A stretch of 49,761 nucleotides of DNA from Gp6-AA40 sp035764385 (lineage in GTDB: Bacteria > Acidobacteriota > Vicinamibacteria > Vicinamibacterales > UBA2999). Position numbers and translations under genes: made by a program. Under the pieces are notes generated by a model. That model was given only the letters and a program-made list of their open reading frames with translations, did not search any database and was not told the DNA's origin. Below, in pieces: positions 34,401 through 40,581 of the stretch. Location: positions 1 through 49,761 of the forward strand of contig DASTZI010000377.1 in NCBI GenBank assembly GCA_035764385.1. Direction: 5' to 3'. The first letter of the stretch is position 1. The number at the start of each line of letters is the position of its first letter.

Positions 34401-34561
34401 ACGTTAGTCGCGGTAATGGTGACCCCAGGGAGCACTGCATCACCCTGGTCGAGGACCCGGCCGTTGAACGTGCTGTTTGCCTGCGCGAAGGCCACAGATG
34501 CGATCGCCATCACGCAGAGTGCGACAACCGCCCGACCGACGCCTTTCTTCCACACCCGCAT
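31499..34561 (-). CDS. Oar-like TonB-dependent outer-membrane receptor
   Basis: 1,020 residues from ATG 34561, preceded by AGGAGGT with ideal spacing. A signal peptide covers about 1-26 (ending VAFAQ). A carboxypeptidase regulatory-like domain (about 28-110) begins STFNGRVLDQGDAVLPGVTI. The plug region includes VDGADNRDNHYSG and SLITKAGTNAFHG. A long beta-barrel ends with Phe (LGARFQF). It differs in sequence from the receptor at 26208, so the two probably import different ligands. It is transcribed toward pilT and looks monocistronic. Confidence 0.9.
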   Translation of the reverse strand: MRVWKKGVGRAVVALCVMAIASVAFAQANSTFNGRVLDQGDAVLPGVTITATNVETGVSRTTVTNAEGSYFMPGLEPGTYEVKTDLSGFAPSARQNVRLGLNATLTIDFKLALAGLNETLTVTGEAPLIEATQSKLATTIQTEEIQNLPMITRTISGMLELLPGATPITELHRTKQNVGTVSFGGSSGGNVIPTVDGADNRDNHYSGPLMSFTTESLEQFQLSSSQFTAADGRTSGAAISLITKAGTNAFHGSGFVYERDRKLTSKDFFLRDSEKTQGVKLEKSPFSRQQFGGSIGGPIIRNKMFFFGAVEQQLEDKGQFVSDAIYNQLEAVVGQMRLGRVPAGYVYDKHPRIGDTPGGLRMYSGKVNAQLNNAQSIMFRYAGQDEGRDAVTWTTNNDNGQPDNFTINAFSAVAQHSYVLGNAGLNQITGQVNQMDYLADVVDATTGKHFTRDFPTIDILSPRLSFPLVNTGAGGDAGTQSLRRVYQLRDDVSLLKGTHAMKFGVNFNYLWHLGILNGNEMFATISFFDDPLTIINNTNGRYPQGFQTPGIVRQWQQANGGPVGGQGYWADTISNAQQLGTWFQDDWRANDKLTLNLGLRYDTDFNLMYEKGFQLNATRQILEAIGDPNGGYPKTPRNNASPRVGFAYDLSGDGRRVLRGGFGVYFDQYNTAASAGDITSQSKRPLNSLATMVNTAIGVGALANYRFGIDPLPAQPTEGNKLPANATGQWISPDNKSGRTYQTHVGYAHTLAANTTVSVDFTLSEGRNELRILNINPILNGTRRLAPALVAHGLPANSLGNVNILSAINKSRYDGLTFLFQRRFPRATMQAHYTYAHAYAYGGSTGNRSGAPAPMVWDQPFGPGEWGPNGPDERHRAVITGVFELKYGIQFSPVLQLASARPFNLTVGTDVNADGNNNDRWIDPSGKQMSLNAGRGDNTYVFDMRSTKWFTLSGDRRVGAFVEAFNIFNTTNLGAQYQGNARSYPAGTLRSPEDFNLPDGRYIPGIGYPRQVQLGARFQF

Positions 34562-34775
34562 TCGCGTACCTCCTGTGAGGGGGAAAACAACTAACAGGAC
34601 TAGGGATACAGTCCCGCCGGTACCACCGGAATCTGTGAAGACGCGGGGACTTGTAGCACGCCGCCCCACGGGTCTGTCAATACGGGCCCGGCTCGACGAA
34701 ACAGGCGTTTTTCGTAATTGGGGCGCCGTCTAACGAAAGCCCGCCCTGGTTGATCAGGTAGAGTAGCCGCGAGCC

Positions 34776-37253
34776 ATGGCGCCCCTTCCCCGCCGGTTTA
34801 CCGTGTGGATTCTCCTCCTTTTCGTCGGCAGCGGGTGCAGTGCGCTGATTTACGAAGTGGTCTGGTTCCAGCTGCTCGAATTGGTCGTGGGCGCCACCGC
34901 GGCCTCCCTCGGCCTGCTGCTCGCGACCTTCATGGGCGGGCTATGTGCCGGAAGCCTCCTTCTTCCCCGCTTCGTTCCGCCCGCGCAGCATCCGCTCCGG
35001 GTCTACGCCCGTCTGGAGCTCGGGATTGCCGTGCTCGGGCTACTCGTCCTGTTCGGCTTGCCGGTCCTCAGCAACCTCTACGTCGCCAACGCCGGCCACG
35101 GCTCCCTGAGCATGCCGCTTCGGGCACTGCTGGCGATCGTCTGCCTGCTCCCGCCGACAGTGCTGATGGGAGCCACGCTTCCGGCCATCGCGAGACTCAT
35201 TGAAAGCACGCCTTCCGGCGTCTCGTGGCTCGGTTTCTTTTACGGTGGAAACATCGCCGGCGCCGTCGTCGGCTCGCTGCTCGCCGGCTTCTACCTGTTG
35301 CGCGTGTACGACATGGCGACCGCGACGTACGTCGCCGTCACCATCAACGTAGCGGTCGCCGCTGTCGCATGGGTGCTCTCAACACGCGTCGCTGCTCCCG
35401 GCCGCGGCGCCGAGCCGACTCCTGCGCGGGGCGTAAAGGCCCGCGCTACTGGTCCGCGAGAGACGCGGCGTGACACGCACACCCGCGGCGCAAACGTTTA
35501 TGGTTTGCGCACGTCCGTCTATGTCGCAATCGCCCTCTCGGGCCTCGCAGCCCTCGGCGCAGAAGTGATCTGGACGCGCATTCTTTCGCTGCTGTTCGGC
35601 GGCACCGTGTACACCTTCTCGCTCATTGCGGCTGCGTTCCTGTGCGGCCTTGGCATCGGCAGCGCGAAAGGCGCATGGCTCGCACGCTATTCGGAACGGC
35701 CCGGGCTGCTGCTCGCCGGTTTCCAGCTTGGCGCGGCCGTCTCCGTCGCATGGGGAGCAGCGCTCATGAACCGGGCGTATCCGTACTGGCCGATCGATCC
35801 CGCGCTGGCTCCAGGACCGTGGTTCAACTTCCAGATCGATCTCGTGCGTGCCTTCATCGCGATCGTGCCAGCGGCCTGTTTCTGGGGCGGCAGCTTCCCG
35901 CTCGCGCTCGCCGCAGCCGGGACGGACCCCGACGACCCTGCGCGAGGGGTGGGCACCCTTTACGCCGCGAACACGATCGGCGCGGTCGTCGGGGCACTGG
36001 TTTTCAGCCTGCTCATTATCCCCGCCTTCGGCACGCAGGACGCGCAACGGTTGCTGATCTGGGCGGCGCTTGCCGCGGCGGCTGTCATGCTCATGTGGCC
36101 GCCGCCGACCGAAGCGCGTACCCCCGCTGGCCGCCGCGTCGCGATGTTGCTCGGCGGGCTGGTCATCGCTGGCGCCGCCGCCGCGACCGTTGCACCGGTC
36201 CCGCCAGATGTCGTTGCCTACGGCCGTCAGATCGCCACCTTCAAGGGCGCCAGCTACCTGTACGAAGGCGAAGGGCTCAACTCGTCGATCGCGGTGTCAG
36301 AGTCCGAAGGCGGCATCCGCAACTTTCACGTCAGCGGAAAAGTCGAAGCGTCCACCGAAGTCCACGACATGCGACTGCAGCGGATGCTCGGCCACATTTC
36401 CGCCCTGATGCATCCCGAGCCGCATTCCGTGCTCATCGTCGGCTTCGGCGCCGGTGTCACGGCGGGATCGTTCGTCCTCCATCCCGGCATCAAGCGCATC
36501 GTCATCTGCGAGATCGAGCCGCTGATTCCGCGCATGGTCGCGCCGTTCTTCTCGAAGGAGAACTACGACGTCGTGCACGACCCGCGGGTGGAGATCGTCT
36601 ACGACGACGCGCGGCATTACATCCTGACGACGAACGAGAAGTTCGACATCATCACGTCGGACCCGATACATCCCTGGGTCAAGGGTGCCGCGTCGCTCTA
36701 CACCAAGGAGTATTTCGAGCTGGTGAAGTCGCACCTCAATTCGGGCGGTGTCGTGACGCAGTGGGTGCCGCTGTACCAGAGCACGGAAGACGTCATCAAG
36801 AGCGAGGTGGCGACCTTCTCCGACGTCTTCCCGTATGGAACCATCTGGAGTAACCAGTACGCCAACGGTGGCGGCTATGACGTGGTGATGCTCGCCAAGT
36901 CGGGACCGCTGCAGATCGATCCGGCGGCGCTCGAGGCGCGGTTGAACAGACCCGATCACGCGGCCATCAAAGACGCCCTCGCGCAGGTGGAGCTCGGAGG
37001 TGTGGATGGGGTGATGGCCTCCTATGCGGGCCAGGCGCGCGACCTGCGTCCCTGGCTCACCGACGCGCAGATCAACACGGATCGCAACCTCCGTCTGGAA
37101 TATCTCGCCGGTCTCGGCAACAACGTCTACGACGCGATGATTTACCAGCACATGCTCGCGTTCAGGAGATTCCCGGAGGAGATGTTCACGGCGTCGCCGG
37201 AGTGGATGGACCGCCTGCGGCGGGTGATGGCGGTGGCTCCTGGATCGCAGTAG
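34776..37253 (+). CDS. Membrane protein with spermidine synthase-like SAM domain
   Basis: 825 residues. Two membrane halves (motifs LLATFMGGLCAGSLLLPR and LYAANTIGAVVGALVFS) enclose a cytoplasmic linker and are followed by a SAM-binding domain at about 545-720 (LIVGFGAGVTAG, VEIVYDDARHYI, ITSDPIHPWVKG). It is a paralogue of the protein at 19928 but lacks the TPR tail. As there, the catalytic Asp expected for aminopropyl transfer is uncertain, so the reaction is unknown. The linker (about 218-245) is encoded by palindromic repeats. Its TAG stop is formed by the first bases of the inverted repeat that bounds the S23 element. Confidence 0.85.
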   Translation: MAPLPRRFTVWILLLFVGSGCSALIYEVVWFQLLELVVGATAASLGLLLATFMGGLCAGSLLLPRFVPPAQHPLRVYARLELGIAVLGLLVLFGLPVLSNLYVANAGHGSLSMPLRALLAIVCLLPPTVLMGATLPAIARLIESTPSGVSWLGFFYGGNIAGAVVGSLLAGFYLLRVYDMATATYVAVTINVAVAAVAWVLSTRVAAPGRGAEPTPARGVKARATGPRETRRDTHTRGANVYGLRTSVYVAIALSGLAALGAEVIWTRILSLLFGGTVYTFSLIAAAFLCGLGIGSAKGAWLARYSERPGLLLAGFQLGAAVSVAWGAALMNRAYPYWPIDPALAPGPWFNFQIDLVRAFIAIVPAACFWGGSFPLALAAAGTDPDDPARGVGTLYAANTIGAVVGALVFSLLIIPAFGTQDAQRLLIWAALAAAAVMLMWPPPTEARTPAGRRVAMLLGGLVIAGAAAATVAPVPPDVVAYGRQIATFKGASYLYEGEGLNSSIAVSESEGGIRNFHVSGKVEASTEVHDMRLQRMLGHISALMHPEPHSVLIVGFGAGVTAGSFVLHPGIKRIVICEIEPLIPRMVAPFFSKENYDVVHDPRVEIVYDDARHYILTTNEKFDIITSDPIHPWVKGAASLYTKEYFELVKSHLNSGGVVTQWVPLYQSTEDVIKSEVATFSDVFPYGTIWSNQYANGGGYDVVMLAKSGPLQIDPAALEARLNRPDHAAIKDALAQVELGGVDGVMASYAGQARDLRPWLTDAQINTDRNLRLEYLAGLGNNVYDAMIYQHMLAFRRFPEEMFTASPEWMDRLRRVMAVAPGSQ
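35488..35510. repeat. Palindrome GCGCAAAC-N7-GTTTGCGC inside the 825-residue gene
   Basis: Perfect 8-base arms, translated in frame in the linker between membrane halves. The arms match the intergenic hairpin at 43727-43748. A weaker GCGGGGC/GGCCCGC pair lies just upstream near 35430. Confidence 0.65.
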
Positions 37254-37282
37254 GTGTCAGGTATCAGGTTTCAGGGGTGGTC
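37251..37282. repeat. Left inverted repeat of the S23 element
   Basis: Units AGGTGTC, AGGTATC, AGGTTTC, then AGGGGTGGTC. The inner 25 bases (37258-37282) are perfectly inverted at 37870-37894. Confidence 0.85.
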
Positions 37283-37438
37283 TAGGGATCAGCCCGTAGG
37301 GCTCAGGGGTGAGGCGAGGCCTTGCAGAAACTGCGATTGTGTTCAGGTCCACGATTCGAGTGAAATGCGTACTTCAGGACACCACATAAGAAAGCGGCCG
37401 AAATTCGCATGGCAGCGAAAGTGCTCCCTAAGGCCGCC

Positions 37439-37816
37439 ATGACACCAATCAAATCGTTTCGCGATCTGCTTGTCTGGCAAAAAGCGATGGAGCTGGCGGT
37501 GCGATGCTATGGCGTATCGCGCCGGATACCAAAAGACGAGCAAGGCGTGCTCGGATATCAGATCAGAAAGTGCGCGGTCTCGATGCCGTCGAACATCGCC
37601 GAAGGCAAAGCGAGGCAATCCACCGCGATTTACATGAACCATCTATGGATCGCGCACGGCTCCGGCGCTGAGCTCGAAACGCAGTTGGAACTTGGCTCGC
37701 GGGTGAAGGTGGTGTCCGAGAAAGAAGCGGAAGCGCTGATTTCGGACACCCAAGAAATCGGCCGAATGCTTAAGGGGCTGGTGACCTCACTCGAACGTTC
37801 CGTGGCCGGAACCTAA
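37439..37816 (+). CDS. Four-helix-bundle protein, S23/IVP (23S rRNA intervening-sequence) family
   Basis: 125 residues from ATG 37439; an in-frame ATG at 37409 would add ten residues. The chosen start gives the usual opening IKSFRDLLVWQKAMEL. The core motif QIRKCAVSMPSNIAEG and a C-terminal WIAHGSGAELETQLEL complete the family pattern, so the gene looks intact. The family forms a pentameric barrel-like bundle. It is known from insertions in 23S rRNA genes and from the accessory protein (Avd) of diversity-generating retroelements. No reverse transcriptase or rRNA is in the window. The gene is enclosed by long inverted repeats, which suggests it is the cargo or active part of a small element. 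Confidence 0.9.
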   Translation: MTPIKSFRDLLVWQKAMELAVRCYGVSRRIPKDEQGVLGYQIRKCAVSMPSNIAEGKARQSTAIYMNHLWIAHGSGAELETQLELGSRVKVVSEKEAEALISDTQEIGRMLKGLVTSLERSVAGT

Positions 37817-37869
37817 GTCCCCGAACCTAAATCACGCCTACAACCTAATACCTAAAAACCTGATACCTG

Positions 37870-37901
37870 GACCACCCCTGAAACCTGATACCTGATACCT
37901 A
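37870..37901. repeat. Right inverted repeat of the S23 element
   Basis: The complement of the left repeat, with one mismatch. Further heptamer-like units (ACCTAATACCTAAAAACC) continue inward to about 37840. The outermost CTA is the stop codon of the amidohydrolase. Confidence 0.85.
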
Positions 37902-39257
37902 GTTGGTGCCACCGACGGTCGCCATATTCACCTTCCGGCCTCCGATGTAGACCGAATCGATCTGCCGGGTGTTTTTGATGTCCATGAGTGGATTGGCATT
38001 GAGCACGACCAGGTCGGCCCACTTCCCTGTCTGCAGCGAGCCCGCGCCGTCGATCTTCATCACCCGTGCTGCGGTGCTCGTCGCGGATATCAGCGCCTGC
38101 ATCGGCGTCATCCCCGCCTGGACCATCATCTCGAGCTCGGCGTGCTCGTTGTAACCGATCCATCTGCCGAGATTGCGATCGGGGATCGATCCGCTGTCGG
38201 AGCCCATCGCAATCGGAATGCCCGCATCGATCAGCGGTTTGAGATTCTTGATGCCCTGCGCGAGCTGCGGCTTGCTGGCCTGAATCCCGGCGTTGGTCCG
38301 GTATCGCTGCTGGGTCGCCGGATCGCTGAGCACGTCGACTTCGTGCTTGTACGTCGGCAGCCCGCGCAGGAAGAACGGATCCTTGAAGAAGTCTGGCAGG
38401 TTCTCGTAGATGAACACCGATCGATCGCGCACGAGCGTGGGAACCAGTGCGATGTTGCGGCGCTTGATCTCGGCGATCGTCGCGGCGTCGATATCCAGGT
38501 CACGGACGCTGTGCGCGATCACGTCGACCCCGCCGGCAATCGCCGTCTTCGCGTCCTTCAGGTAGACGATGTGCACCGCGGTTGACATGTTGTGCTTGTG
38601 CGATTCGTCAATCGCGGCGGCAATGACGTCGGGCTTCAAGTCCGCCGGAACACCGTCGAGATGGAGCTTGATGAAGTCCGCACGCAGCGGAACGTGCCGC
38701 TGCACGTCAATCCGCGCATCATCCGCCGTTTCGGTACCTGTCGGCCCCGGCCGAAACAGGATCGGTCGGCCGGAGGCGTACAACCGTGGCGCGTCGGTCG
38801 TGATGGGTCCGATGCCAAGGCGCTGCGTATCGCGGAGGTAGAACCCCTCGGGCTCGTCATAGGTCTCGAAACCGAGCGTCATGATCGAGGTGACGCCGTA
38901 GATCGCATACGTTTTCACGCGCCGCACCATCTCGTCGCGGTACGGCCCGGGGTTGACGCTGATATCGGGATCGATGTGCGCGTGCGAGTTGATGAGGCCC
39001 GGGATAATCGTTTTGCCAGCGACGTTCACGATCGTCGCGCCCGCCGCCGGCATCACGGTCGCGGACGGACCGATGGCTGTGATTCGGCCGTTGGTCACGA
39101 CGATCGTCGCCTGTTCGATCGGCGCCGCGCCGGTGCCATCGATGACGCGCGCGCCGGTGAAGGCAATCACTCCCGGCGCGGGTATCTGTGCATTGACGCT
39201 TGAGGCGCCAACAGCGAAGAACGCAAACAACACGAACGCCACGATACGACTGAACAT
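37899..39257 (-). CDS. Secreted amidohydrolase-superfamily protein
   Basis: 452 residues from ATG 39257, where a signal peptide (about 1-24) begins; longer frames upstream only read through the repeat array and the neighbouring gene. Metal-binding residues typical of the imidazolonepropionase/prolidase-like branch are present: His92 and His94 (NSHAHID), Lys197, His229, His249 and Asp354 (MGSDSG). Enzymes of this branch hydrolyse cyclic amides or Xaa-Pro dipeptides, or remove amino groups; the substrate is unknown. The nonamer array upstream supplies a possible ribosome-binding site (GAGAGG). It is probably cotranscribed with the acyl-CoA dehydrogenase gene. Confidence 0.9.
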   Translation of the reverse strand: MFSRIVAFVLFAFFAVGASSVNAQIPAPGVIAFTGARVIDGTGAAPIEQATIVVTNGRITAIGPSATVMPAAGATIVNVAGKTIIPGLINSHAHIDPDISVNPGPYRDEMVRRVKTYAIYGVTSIMTLGFETYDEPEGFYLRDTQRLGIGPITTDAPRLYASGRPILFRPGPTGTETADDARIDVQRHVPLRADFIKLHLDGVPADLKPDVIAAAIDESHKHNMSTAVHIVYLKDAKTAIAGGVDVIAHSVRDLDIDAATIAEIKRRNIALVPTLVRDRSVFIYENLPDFFKDPFFLRGLPTYKHEVDVLSDPATQQRYRTNAGIQASKPQLAQGIKNLKPLIDAGIPIAMGSDSGSIPDRNLGRWIGYNEHAELEMMVQAGMTPMQALISATSTAARVMKIDGAGSLQTGKWADLVVLNANPLMDIKNTRQIDSVYIGGRKVNMATVGGTN

Positions 39258-39260
39258 GTT

Positions 39261-39323
39261 TCGCACCTCTCGCACCGTTTGCACCTCTCGCACCGTTTGC
39301 ACCTCTCGCACCCCTCGCACCCG
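39261..39323. repeat. GGTGCRANN nonamer array filling the dehydrogenase-amidohydrolase spacer
   Basis: Seven units read TCGCACCNN/TTGCACCNN on the plus strand, so GGTGCRA on the transcribed strand. They fill the 68-base gap between the TAG of the upstream gene and the ATG of the amidohydrolase, except for 2-3 bases at each edge. Confidence 0.85.
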
Positions 39324-39325
39324 TA

Positions 39326-40501
39326 CTAGCCCCAACGCGGTTGCTCGTCCGGATTGATCCCGAGCGAAACCTTCCCCACGATCTCGTGCGTCAGCAGAGG
39401 ATTCGCCGGGTGGAACCGTCCTGCCCGCGCGTCGCGGAACAGCCGCTCGAGCTCGCTCTTCTTGAACATGCCGAACCCGCCGGAAAGATCCAGCGCGCGA
39501 TCGGCGACGCGGAAGGCGCCCTCGACAACCTTGTGCTTCATCGACATGAGCCGCACGAACCAGTCCGGGCCAACATTGCCTTCTGCCCATGCCGTTGCCA
39601 CCGCCTCGACGTGCGGCCCCATCGCCTCGATGTCCATCGAGATTTCGGCAATCCCGTGCTGCACTTCCGGGTGGTAGATCATCGGCCGCGTCAGCGCGAT
39701 GGACGTCTTCGTCTTCAGCTGCTCGATGAGCACCTCGCGCACGCGCAGCGCCAGGCCGTAGTAGATGTTGCCGAAGCCCACCAGCGCCCATGTGAAGAAA
39801 CCCACGACGAAGTTGTCGGCGCCCGCCGCGCCGGCAGGAACTACACGCGAGATGTACTTGTCCGGAACGAACGCGCCCTCCAGGATGGTGTCGTCGCTGC
39901 GAGTCGCACGCATGCCGAGCACATCCCATGTGTCTTTGATCGAGTAGCCCTTCGCATCGCGCGGCATGAACGCGTGGACGATTTTCGGACCGGCGGGATC
40001 GCTGGTGTCCATCCCGTGCATACCGAGGCGCGTCCATACGGGCGTCAAGCTGCCGAACGCCTTGCGGCCGGTGAATTTATACCCGCCATCAACCTTTTCA
40101 GCTTTGGTTGTCGAGAGCAGCCCGGGCACATCGTTGCCATGCTCGGCATGCCCGGCGGCGAACACCTCGCCTGCCGCCGCGTCCTCGAGAACCCATTGAC
40201 ACGACTTATCGCCACTGCGCCACAAATCCGCGGCGTCGCCAACCCAGTAGTTGTGCATGTTGAGCGCGAGCGCGGTCGCGGGCGCGAACATCGCCAGCTT
40301 TCGCGTCTCGCGTCCGACTTCCGCGACGTTCATGCCGAGCCCACCAAACTCGCGGGGCAACGCCATCCGCAGATAGCCTGCGGCTTTCAGGTCGTTGAAG
40401 TCTTCCTGGAAAAATCGATTCTCGCGGTCGTATTCAGGCGCCCGTTCGCGACATTTGGCGAGCAGGGCATCAGACAGTGTGGACTCGGTGACGACGGCCA
40501 T
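39326..40501 (-). CDS. Acyl-CoA dehydrogenase-like flavoprotein
   Basis: 391 residues of the acyl-CoA dehydrogenase fold. An N-terminal helical domain (about 1-125) has LPREFGGLGMN. A beta domain (about 126-235) contains GRKAFGSLTPVW and the DTWDVLGMRATRSDDTILEG turn. A C-terminal helical domain includes DLSGGFGMFKKSELERLFRDARAG. The family moves two hydrogens from acyl-CoA to FAD and then to ETF, though flavin-dependent monooxygenase relatives share the fold. I cannot locate a definite catalytic glutamate, so the specific reaction is open. A GGAGGT site precedes the ATG. Confidence 0.88.
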   Translation of the reverse strand: MAVVTESTLSDALLAKCRERAPEYDRENRFFQEDFNDLKAAGYLRMALPREFGGLGMNVAEVGRETRKLAMFAPATALALNMHNYWVGDAADLWRSGDKSCQWVLEDAAAGEVFAAGHAEHGNDVPGLLSTTKAEKVDGGYKFTGRKAFGSLTPVWTRLGMHGMDTSDPAGPKIVHAFMPRDAKGYSIKDTWDVLGMRATRSDDTILEGAFVPDKYISRVVPAGAAGADNFVVGFFTWALVGFGNIYYGLALRVREVLIEQLKTKTSIALTRPMIYHPEVQHGIAEISMDIEAMGPHVEAVATAWAEGNVGPDWFVRLMSMKHKVVEGAFRVADRALDLSGGFGMFKKSELERLFRDARAGRFHPANPLLTHEIVGKVSLGINPDEQPRWG

Positions 40502-40581
40502 GGACGTACCTCCGAAAGCCGCGAGTATATACCCGCCTTGCGCCTACCGCGGGTCTCGCCGAAGCTCCGTGGAGGCGGACG

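Larger units (their letters stand above)
37251..37901 (+). mobile_element. Candidate free-standing S23/IVP element with inverted ends
   Basis: A 651-base segment is bounded by 32-base inverted repeats with one mismatch (37251-37282 and 37870-37901), both starting TAGGT and built of GGTNTCA heptamers. A single four-helix-bundle gene lies inside. Both flanking genes use the element's terminal TAG as their stop codon. The arrangement matches rRNA intervening sequences, where an S23 gene sits in a stem-loop, but here no rRNA is present. Mobility is inferred from structure; I see no transposase, and the element-like hairpin at 29154 lacks the gene. Confidence 0.55.

Noticed and set aside
37439..37816. 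Avd accessory protein of a diversity-generating retroelement
   Set aside because: No reverse transcriptase and no template/variable repeat pair were seen within the window.
37251..37901. An rRNA intervening sequence in a 23S gene fragment
   Set aside because: No rRNA-like sequence was seen on either side; both flanks are intact protein genes.
37899..40037. A single 712-codon amidohydrolase fusion frame
   Set aside because: The upstream part reads through the nonamer array and antiframe of the acyl-CoA dehydrogenase. ATG 39257 opens a proper signal peptide.
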